Part shown: one piece after another, positions 1 to 5,686 of the stretch | How the letters are laid out: every line of letters begins with the position of its first letter | Position numbering within the stretch: the first letter of the stretch is position 1 | DNA from: an uncultured Bacillota bacterium | GTDB taxonomy: Bacteria; Bacillota; Limnochordia; Limnochordales; ZCTH02-B6 | DNA length: 64,000 bases | Reading direction: 5' to 3' | Assembly: GCA_937916565.1 (NCBI GenBank) | Contig: CALFSR010000021.1 | Span: 1 to 64,000, forward strand | The notes under the pieces: generated by a model | Told to the model about the DNA's origin: nothing | The model's database searches: none | What the model saw: the letters and a program-made list of their open reading frames with translations, nothing else | Program-made: the position numbers and the translations under genes

Positions 1-283
1 CCGCCCGCAATGCCGCGATATTTTCCCGGCGCATGACAGCCCCGCCGCCGGTCGCAATGACCTGCCGATCGCGCTGGGCTACGAAACGGATGGCCTCCGC
101 CTCACGCCGGCGAAACCCTTCCTCGCCCTCGGCGGCAAAGATCGCAGGGATCGTACTCCCCGCCGCGTCCTCGATCACCGCGTCCAGATCGACGAAGGGC
201 CAGCCGAGCCGGGCCGCAAGGCGGCGGCCGACGGTGGTCTTGCCCGCTCCCATGAAACCAGTGAGGATCACATTATTTGCCAC
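1..283 (-). CDS. aroK: Shikimate kinase, partial (C-terminal part lies outside the window)
   Basis: Shikimate kinase uses ATP to phosphorylate shikimate in the cytosol, on the way to chorismate. The 94 visible residues hold the P-loop (GFMGAGKTT), the DLDAVIED segment carrying the acidic pair expected at the shikimate/Mg site, and TGGGAVMRRE, the glycine-rich shikimate-binding loop. These three motifs in this order identify the family. The start is GTG at 281-283; it overlaps the end of the preceding 84-residue ORF by 11 bases, so translation is probably coupled. About half of the usual 165-180 residues is present before the window edge. In B. subtilis an aro gene (aroE) also follows yqeH, so the location fits. 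Confidence 0.93.
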   Translation of the reverse strand, partial: MANNVILTGFMGAGKTTVGRRLAARLGWPFVDLDAVIEDAAGSTIPAIFAAEGEEGFRRREAEAIRFVAQRDRQVIATGGGAVMRRENIAALRA

Positions 284-527
284 TTGCCAGTGGTTCTGCG
301 TGCTCGGGCTGATTCCTGCGCAGAGGCACGAAAGCGAGGACGACCCGCAAGTCCGGGCCGGCAGCTCGGAGGGCTATATCCGCGAGTTCATAATCGGCGA
401 GGAACGGTCGCTCCCGCCGCACGCGAGCCACGAGCCTGCGCAGTTGGTTCAACACGCCGGCGGCTCGGGCCGGCCGGGGAATCCGTTCGATGACGGCGAT
501 CGTCCGGATACGGGAGCGCTTGTCCAC
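273..527 (-). CDS. Small conserved-looking hypothetical protein (84 aa) coupled to aroK
   Basis: Unrecognised protein of 84 residues. It begins with GTG at 525-527, has AAGGAGG about 11 bases upstream (539-545), and its TAA lies inside the start of aroK. The sequence alternates a possible strand (RIRTIAVIER), a basic helix (residues about 18-40) and two further possible strands ending VVLAFVPL; this could be a small alpha/beta fold such as an ACT-like unit, but no motif proves it. There is no signal peptide or membrane segment. The good ribosome binding site, its place inside the yqeG-yqeH-aroK string and the overlap with aroK argue that it is a real gene. Its ribosome binding site is part of a perfect inverted repeat (separate entry). 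Confidence 0.55.
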   Translation of the reverse strand: MDKRSRIRTIAVIERIPRPARAAGVLNQLRRLVARVRRERPFLADYELADIALRAAGPDLRVVLAFVPLRRNQPEHAEPLASGK

Positions 528-538
528 GGGCTGCGCCT

Positions 539-577
539 CCTCCTTGCCACGCTGTACTCCAGTCTATGGCAAGGAGG
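539..577 (-). promoter_or_regulatory. Inverted repeat that sequesters a ribosome binding site
   Basis: An 11-base perfect inverted repeat, CCTCCTTGCCA at 539-549 and its complement at 567-577, separated by 17 bases. On the minus strand the downstream arm contains the AAGGAGG ribosome binding site of the 84-residue ORF. No T tract follows the stem in either direction, so it does not look like a terminator. If it folds in the mRNA it would block initiation of the small ORF and of the coupled aroK. Confidence 0.55.
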
Positions 578-613
578 CGGCGCGCTATTCAGGCCGGCTG
601 TTCCCTTGTCCCA

Positions 614-1771
614 TTAGAGAGGGGCGCTGAGGAGCTCTCCGGACCGACCTTTGGGTCCAAGCAGGTTGTTCCGGACGGTCAGCCTCGCGCCTTGGGGCAC
701 TTGCACCGCCAGGGTGAGCGGCCCGCCCCGCAGCGTCAGCCAGCCGAGACCATGGATCACAAGGTCTTGGGCGTGAGCAAGCGGGACCCTGTGTTCCACA
801 GCGCCTTCCGCCGCGAGCTGGACGCGGCAGCGGGAGCAGGGCGCCCCGGACAAGGGCCGCGGCGGCTCCCGCAAAAGCTCGCGGACCCGTTCGGACCGGG
901 TGCGATGGAGGGGCAGGCCTTGGGCGCCATACGCGATGAGCACGGATCCGTCAGGCACCGGCCCGCGCACCTCCACGGCCGCAAAACCGCCGAGCAGAAG
1001 GGCTTGTCCTGGCTTCACCGTCCAGAGCCGGCCCTCAAGACGCCGGTCGGGCACCACCCGCCGGGCGCAGTCAGGACAAAGGCGGTCACTCAACCGGCCC
1101 CGGGGCGGGATGCCCGGGGTGTCCAAGAGGGTGAAACCTTCAGGAGTCAGGCGCAGGCGCAAAAGGCTGTACGTGGTGCCGGGCACCGGGGAGACGGTGG
1201 GCTCCAGAGTCCCGCCGCCGAGTACTCGGCTCCAGTGGGCCAGCAGAGCCGACTTGCCCACATTGGTCACGCCGATGGCCGCGACCGTACCCCGGCCCGC
1301 GCGCTCCTCCAGCCGTTCCCACAGAGCGCGGGTCCCCCAGCCGGTGCGGGCGCTGACGGCGTACACATCCGCCTTGGCAACGCCAAGCTCCGCCAGCCGC
1401 CGTCGAACCCACTGCTGCACCTCCGCCGCCGGTGTGCGCGGCGGCAGCAGATCGACTTTGTTGACCGCCACCACCAGCGGCTTGCTCCTCAGCTCCTCCA
1501 GCGGCACGGAGATACTAGCCTCGAAATCAAAGGCATCAGTGACCAGCAAGAGGCAGCTGGAGGCCTTCACAGCCTGCCGTACGGCTGTCCACGCAAGCGT
1601 TGCGTCGGGGGGCCCGCCGACAACATCACCGTAGTGGCGGAGCCGAAAGCAGCGACGGCAGATCGCGGGTTCGCCGTCGCGGGCAAGCACCTCCGCCGGG
1701 ACAAACCCGGGCTGCGCCGGATCGCCGCTGTGCAGCGGGGCCCCGCACCCCGGGCACGTTCGCTCACCCAT
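614..1771 (-). CDS. yqeH: Circularly permuted ribosome-assembly GTPase YqeH
   Basis: YqeH is a GTPase needed for assembly of the 30S subunit. The 385-residue protein starts with a zinc-finger region (CPGCG near residue 6, CRRCF near 40). The GTPase motifs come in permuted order: NKVDLLP (G4) first, then GVTNVGKSALL (G1/P-loop), PGTT (G2 region) and DTPG (G3); this order is diagnostic. A second CPDC/C-rich segment follows. The start at 1769-1771 is preferred over an upstream in-frame Met because MGERTCPGCG puts the zinc finger at the N terminus as in the family and gives an 8-base overlap with the yqeG stop. It is downstream of yqeG as in Bacillus. Confidence 0.95.
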   Translation of the reverse strand: MGERTCPGCGAPLHSGDPAQPGFVPAEVLARDGEPAICRRCFRLRHYGDVVGGPPDATLAWTAVRQAVKASSCLLLVTDAFDFEASISVPLEELRSKPLVVAVNKVDLLPPRTPAAEVQQWVRRRLAELGVAKADVYAVSARTGWGTRALWERLEERAGRGTVAAIGVTNVGKSALLAHWSRVLGGGTLEPTVSPVPGTTYSLLRLRLTPEGFTLLDTPGIPPRGRLSDRLCPDCARRVVPDRRLEGRLWTVKPGQALLLGGFAAVEVRGPVPDGSVLIAYGAQGLPLHRTRSERVRELLREPPRPLSGAPCSRCRVQLAAEGAVEHRVPLAHAQDLVIHGLGWLTLRGGPLTLAVQVPQGARLTVRNNLLGPKGRSGELLSAPL

Positions 1772-2312
1772 CGCCCGTCGCTCCCTCCCGCAGCCGCAGG
1801 TGCATCTCCTCGAGCATTCCCCGGCGCACCAACTGCCGAAGAACCCGGCGTTCAAGCCGCCGCATAAGGCGCGTCGTCCCGAGCTCCGCCGTGCTCAAAG
1901 GGTTGACCAGCACCGTAAACATCCCCATGCGGTTGCCGCCCAGGACGTCCGTGAAAACCTGATCCCCGATGACCGCCGTTTGCTCCGGCGCCGTCCCGAG
2001 GAGCCTCAGCGCCTTGCGGAACGAGCGCCGACGCGGCTTGATGGCGTAGGCGATGCCGGGGATGCCGAGGCTGTCAGCGAACGCCTTGACCCGGGCGGGG
2101 CGGGCGTTGGAGGTTATGCAGACACGAAAGCCGCGCCGCTGCGCCTCCTGAACCCACTCGCGGGTGCGCGCCGGCACGGTCGCGTTGCCATACTCGGCCA
2201 ACGTATTGTCAAGGTCGAGGATGAGGGCGCGGATCCCCCGGGCGGCCAAATCCTCGAGATCAACTTCGTAAAGCGAGGCGTAGCAGGCATCGGGCGCGAG
2301 CAGGCGCAGCAC
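1764..2312 (-). CDS. yqeG: YqeG family HAD-type phosphatase
   Basis: A 182-residue member of the YqeG family of HAD-superfamily hydrolases, almost always next to yqeH; the substrate is not established (the fungal mitochondrial relative dephosphorylates phosphatidylglycerophosphate). HAD motif I is DLDNTLAEYG near residue 34, motif II is in ITSNARP, the conserved Lys is in IKPRRRS, and motif III is GDQVFTDVLGGN. The GTG start at 2310-2312 has GGAGG about 6 bases upstream. The stop overlaps the yqeH start. A TATAAT element at 2365-2370 indicates that the yqeG-yqeH-aroK string has its own promoter. Confidence 0.92.
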   Translation of the reverse strand: MLRLLAPDACYASLYEVDLEDLAARGIRALILDLDNTLAEYGNATVPARTREWVQEAQRRGFRVCITSNARPARVKAFADSLGIPGIAYAIKPRRRSFRKALRLLGTAPEQTAVIGDQVFTDVLGGNRMGMFTVLVNPLSTAELGTTRLMRRLERRVLRQLVRRGMLEEMHLRLREGATGDG

Positions 2313-2364
2313 GGCGTGTCCTCCATCCCGGACGGCGTTCGTTTGCGGCCGTGTGTCTCACCGG

Positions 2365-2373
2365 ATTATACCA
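2365..2373 (-). promoter_or_regulatory. Extended -10 promoter of yqeG
   Basis: Minus-strand TGGTATAAT, a perfect -10 hexamer with the TGn extension. No good -35 hexamer lies 16-18 bases upstream. The expected transcript start is about 2358, giving a leader of about 46 bases that contains the yqeG ribosome binding site. Confidence 0.6.
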
Positions 2374-2457
2374 CATGCGTTGCCGTCGCACCGCCTGGCC
2401 CAGCCGAAAGAGGGACTTTGCGCCTATTGCCCTGCGGCACCGGCCCCGGAGCGCCCG

Positions 2458-3159
2458 TCAACCATCGGCCAGCATCTCCCGCTGCAGCTTGGTGAGGGCA
2501 CGCTTTTCGATGCGGGAAACGTAGGAGCGGGAAATACCCAGAAGGCGTGAAATGTCCCGCTGCGTCTGGCGCACGCCGTCGAGCAGCCCGTAGCGCAGTT
2601 CCAGTATGCGGCGTTCCCGCCGCGTCAACTGCCGCATGGTCCTCCGCAGCTTTTCGTGCTCAAGCTGCCACTCGACCTTCTCGACGACCGCGTCGGGTTC
2701 CGTGCCCAAAATGTCCAGCAGGGTGATCTCGTTCCCTTCTTTGTCGGCGCCGATGGGATCGTACAGAAGCACCTCGCTGCGGGTCTTTTTGCTCGAACGC
2801 AGGTGCATGAGGATCTCGTTCTCGATGCAGCGGGCCGCGTAGGTGGCAAGGCGCGTCTTCTTGCCGCGGTCGAACGTGTTAATGGCTTTGATCAACCCGA
2901 TGGTGCCGATGGAGATCAAGTCGTCGGCGTCTTCGCCGGTATTGTCGAACTTCTTGACGATGTGGGCGACAAGGCGCAGGTTTCGCTCGACGAGGATGTT
3001 GCGGGCCTCCCGGTCGCCTGAGCTCATGCGCTCCAGCAGTTCCGCCTCCTCTTCAGGGGAGAGGGGCTGGGGAAAGACGCTGTTGCTGATGTAGGCCGCG
3101 ACCAGCATGAGACCGTCCACGAAGGACGCGATCAGGGCGACCAAGAGGGATACCAGCAC
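2458..3159 (-). CDS. sigK: Mother-cell sporulation sigma factor, SigK type
   Basis: RNA polymerase sigma factor of the late mother cell during sporulation. The 233 residues begin with a hydrophobic segment (LVSLLVALIASFVDGLMLVA), like the membrane-associated pro-sequence removed to activate SigK, followed by NSVFPQPLS as in Bacillus pro-SigK. Region 2 has NLRLVAHIVKKF and DDLISIGTIGLIKAI; region 4 ends with SRSYVSRIEKRAL. These match SigK rather than SigE (which has NLRLVVYIARKF). The GTG at 3157-3159 is chosen because AGGAGGT lies 9 bases upstream. The gene is uninterrupted: there is no skin-like element inside it. It sits between mltG and yqeG. Confidence 0.93.
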   Translation of the reverse strand: MLVSLLVALIASFVDGLMLVAAYISNSVFPQPLSPEEEAELLERMSSGDREARNILVERNLRLVAHIVKKFDNTGEDADDLISIGTIGLIKAINTFDRGKKTRLATYAARCIENEILMHLRSSKKTRSEVLLYDPIGADKEGNEITLLDILGTEPDAVVEKVEWQLEHEKLRRTMRQLTRRERRILELRYGLLDGVRQTQRDISRLLGISRSYVSRIEKRALTKLQREMLADG

Positions 3160-3241
3160 GGGGCACGCACCTCCTGCAGGATTCGGCGGCAAAGGCCGTG
3201 CTCCGCCAATCTATGAGGCGGGGGTGCGCCGCGTGCCAGTA

Positions 3242-4333
3242 CTAGCGCTGCACTTGCTGGCGGGCTCTTACGTGCTCGTTGAAAGTGCGGGTGAAGATGT
3301 GGGTGCCGTCGCCCCGGGCAACGAAGTAGTAGTAGTCGGTGTTGGCGGGCTCGAGTACCCCGCGGATGGCGCTCAGGCCCGGGCTGCCGATGGGACCGGG
3401 AGGCAGGCCGCGATAGAGATAAGTGTTGTACGGGGAATCGATGGCCAAGTCGGCGTAGAGAATGCGGCTGCGATGTTCGTCAAAGAGGTAGTTGATGGTC
3501 GGGTCCGCCTGCAGCGGCATGTTGACCCGCAGCCTGTTCAGAAACACGGAGGCGATGATAGGATGCTCCCGGGCGTAAAGGGCCTCGGCCTCCACGATGG
3601 AGGCCAGCGTCACGACCTCATGCGGGCTGAGGCCCAGCGGCGCCGTGGTGCTGTTGATGACGGGCATCGCTACTTCGAGAAACCGGCTCACCATGCGCCG
3701 GATAATCTGCTCCTCGGTCATGGAGGGCGACAGGAGATACGTGTCGGGGAACAAGTATCCCTCCAGCGACCGAACGGGCTTGTCGATGGGCGGGTGGCTG
3801 CCGTAGATGAGGCTCTCGTCGGAGGCGAGGGCGAGAAACCGCTCGCGGTCCACAAGACCCTGGTGCGCCAAGAGGTCGGCGATTTGGCGCAGGTGCAGAC
3901 CTTCGGGGACCGTCACCCGCACGGTATGCACCTGCCCGGCCTCCAGACGCCTGACGATGGTCAAAAGATCCATATCGGCGCTGAGCAGGTAGTCGCCCGC
4001 CTGCAGGCGCGCATCAAGCCCCATGATGCGGCTGACGAGCTCGAAATGGCGGCCGTTGCGGATAAGACCCGATTCCTGGAGTAGGCGGCCGATGTCGGCT
4101 GCGCTGCTCCCCGCAGGCACGGCAAAGAGAACCGCCTCGGCGTTCCGAGGCGCGGCGGCCGGCACGAGGATCGGCACGAGCACGAGGCCGGCCGCCAGGG
4201 CGGCGAACCCAGTCAACCCGAGGGCATAGGCGATGAGCCGGCACACGTAAGCGGCCACGCTCTCGCCCGTAAACCGGATGGGCCGTCGCAAGAAGGGGCG
4301 CGGCCGGGCGATCCCGGCCAGCGAACGCTCCAT
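3242..4333 (-). CDS. mltG: Endolytic peptidoglycan transglycosylase MltG (YceG-like)
   Basis: Membrane-anchored lytic transglycosylase that cuts newly made glycan strands. The 363-residue protein has a basic N terminus, one membrane segment (about residues 32-55), a LysM-like region (VPAGSSAADIGRLLQ) and the YceG domain with the catalytic Glu in the TLASIVEAEA motif and the ADPTINY motif. The ATG at 4331-4333 has AAGGAGG about 9 bases upstream; an upstream in-frame Met lies before that site and is rejected. It follows ruvX and the DUF1292 gene as in Bacillus (yrrK-yrzB-yrrL) but has its own promoter. Confidence 0.93.
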   Translation of the reverse strand: MERSLAGIARPRPFLRRPIRFTGESVAAYVCRLIAYALGLTGFAALAAGLVLVPILVPAAAPRNAEAVLFAVPAGSSAADIGRLLQESGLIRNGRHFELVSRIMGLDARLQAGDYLLSADMDLLTIVRRLEAGQVHTVRVTVPEGLHLRQIADLLAHQGLVDRERFLALASDESLIYGSHPPIDKPVRSLEGYLFPDTYLLSPSMTEEQIIRRMVSRFLEVAMPVINSTTAPLGLSPHEVVTLASIVEAEALYAREHPIIASVFLNRLRVNMPLQADPTINYLFDEHRSRILYADLAIDSPYNTYLYRGLPPGPIGSPGLSAIRGVLEPANTDYYYFVARGDGTHIFTRTFNEHVRARQQVQR

Positions 4334-4354
4334 CGCTCGTCCTCCTTGCGACCA

Positions 4355-4383
4355 ATTATACCCGGACACGCCGCCGCTGGCAA
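4355..4383 (-). promoter_or_regulatory. SigA-type promoter of mltG
   Basis: Minus-strand -35 TTGCCA (4378-4383) and -10 TATAAT (4355-4360) separated by exactly 17 bases. The predicted start of transcription is about 4348, some 15 bases before the ATG, so the leader holds little more than the ribosome binding site. Confidence 0.75.
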
Positions 4384-4405
4384 ACCCCGCCGCCGAAACC
4401 CCGGA

Positions 4406-4783
4406 CTAGGCGTCGCCTTCCTCCGACTCCTCGTCTTCGAGCTGCTCCAGGGCTTCCCAGACGAGGTCCAACTCCTCGTCGTCGTCCACGAAGTGGAGCA
4501 CCAGCTCCCCGCTGTCGTCCGGCTCCGCCCGGAAGACGGCTACGCCCTCTTCCTCCCCCTCCTCGAGCTCGGCGGGTTCCAGCACCAGGTACGAGGCGGC
4601 ATCGAGGCTGACGACCGCGCAGACGACGAACTCTCTGGACTCGCCGTCCTCGTTCAACAGGGTGATGCGCTCGGGCAGCCCGTCCAGGTGGTCGTGCTCG
4701 TGGTCATGGTCATGGCCGTGGTCGTGATCATGGTGATGCTCGTGGTCATGGCCGTGGTGTTCGTGCCCGTGCTTGTGCGTCAT
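4406..4783 (-). CDS. DUF1292 (YrzB-like) protein with a histidine-rich N terminus
   Basis: The C-terminal 90 residues (ERITLLNEDGESREF, then an acidic stretch ending in Glu/Asp) are the DUF1292/YrzB family, a small acidic cytosolic protein of unknown function encoded next to ruvX in many Firmicutes. Unlike the plain family, the first 32 residues are mostly His with Asp, Glu and Gly (17 His in residues 3-32), which looks like a metal-binding tail for nickel, zinc or cobalt; this is inference. The ATG overlaps the ruvX stop (ATGA), so it is translationally coupled. Total length is 125 residues compared with about 90-100 for relatives without the tail. Confidence 0.88.
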   Translation of the reverse strand: MTHKHGHEHHGHDHEHHHDHDHGHDHDHEHDHLDGLPERITLLNEDGESREFVVCAVVSLDAASYLVLEPAELEEGEEEGVAVFRAEPDDSGELVLHFVDDDEELDLVWEALEQLEDEESEEGDA

Positions 4784-5244
4784 GATTGTTGCCCCTCTCG
4801 GTTTTCGATTTCCTTCCGCCGGCGGTCCAGGTAGGCCTGGAGGATGACGCTGGCGGCCACCTGGTCGATGACCTGCCGGCGCCGGGCCCGTGACACCCCG
4901 GCTTGCAGCAAAGTATGCTCCGCCTGAGCCGTGGAGAAACGCTCGTCCCAGTAGACGATGGGTACGCCCGCGGCTTGGGCCAACCGGCGGCCGAATGCTT
5001 GCACGGCCTCGGCCTCGGGCCCGATCCGCCCGTCCGTGCGCCGTGGCAAGCCGACGACCACTTGCCCGCAGGAGTGCTCGCGGACCAAGGCGACGAGCCG
5101 CCGCACGTCCTCGGCGACGTTGCGCCGTTCGATGACCGTTAGACCCTGGGCCGTCCAGCCTAGCTCGTCGCTGAGGGCAACGCCGATACGCCGTTCGCCG
5201 ACGTCCAGCCCGAGGATGCGCTTGTCACAACTTTCCGACACCAC
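4780..5244 (-). CDS. ruvX: RuvX/YqgF RNase H-like nuclease
   Basis: YqgF-family protein of 154 residues, a putative Holliday-junction resolvase that also acts in 16S rRNA 5-prime maturation. Motifs: LGLDVGERRIGVALSD near the N terminus with the first catalytic Asp, VVVGLPRRTDG, YWDERFSTAQAE with the central acidic residues, and IDQVAASVILQAYLD with the C-terminal catalytic Asp. Start GTG at 5242-5244 with GGGGTGA upstream. It belongs to the alaS-ireB-ruvX-DUF1292 string. Confidence 0.93.
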   Translation of the reverse strand: MVSESCDKRILGLDVGERRIGVALSDELGWTAQGLTVIERRNVAEDVRRLVALVREHSCGQVVVGLPRRTDGRIGPEAEAVQAFGRRLAQAAGVPIVYWDERFSTAQAEHTLLQAGVSRARRRQVIDQVAASVILQAYLDRRRKEIENREGQQS

Positions 5245-5280
5245 GCTTCACCCCACGTAAGCACGGCCAACGAGACTGAA

Positions 5281-5302
5281 GGCCGGCCCATCCGGGCCGG
5301 CC
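5281..5302. other. GC-rich hairpin between ireB and ruvX
   Basis: Perfect 9-base stem GGCCGGCCC / GGGCCGGCC with the four-base loop ATCC, in the 99-base gap between ireB and ruvX. On the minus strand only TTC follows, so it is at best a weak terminator or an mRNA-stability element. Confidence 0.45.
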
Positions 5303-5343
5303 GCCCATCTGCACGTTGCCCCCGGTCGCGGCTTGCTTGCGGC

Positions 5344-5607
5344 TCACCCCACCTGCCGGTCGTCCAAATACGCCTTGACGAGTTCTTCGAGAAGCTCGGA
5401 GCGCTCGACGCTGCGCACAAGGCTGCGGGCGTGGCGATGGCTGGTGATGTAGGTGGGGTCGCCCGACAGGAGGTAGCCGACGATCTGGCTGACGGGATCG
5501 TAGCCCTTCTCCTCCAGCGCTTGATACACCTCTCGGAGGATGCGCCCGGCGCGCGGCAGCCGATCGGGATCAAACCGGAACAGCATCGTGCGGTCCATGC
5601 CGGCCAT
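5344..5607 (-). CDS. ireB: IreB family regulatory phosphoprotein (YrzL, UPF0297)
   Basis: An 87-residue protein of the IreB/UPF0297 family. In Enterococcus IreB is phosphorylated by the Ser/Thr kinase IreK and influences cephalosporin resistance. Recognised by REVYQALEEKGYDPVSQIV, GYLLSGDPTYITSHRHAR and ELLEELVKAYLD, close to the family consensus over its whole length. Start ATG at 5605-5607 with a GGAGGGGG run upstream; a second Met three codons later is also possible. Its place between alaS and ruvX is the standard Firmicutes order. Confidence 0.93.
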   Translation of the reverse strand: MAGMDRTMLFRFDPDRLPRAGRILREVYQALEEKGYDPVSQIVGYLLSGDPTYITSHRHARSLVRSVERSELLEELVKAYLDDRQVG

Positions 5608-5686
5608 GATCGGCCACCCCCCTCCCCGCCGGTGATGAAGCCTGGATTCGGTGCGCACCGCCTGTTTTCCTCCACGGGCGCACGCC

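Noticed and set aside
3160..3241. SigE-type promoter for sigK (CATAGATT near 3210)
   Set aside because: The -10 matches only in part and no acceptable -35 lies 13-15 bases upstream.
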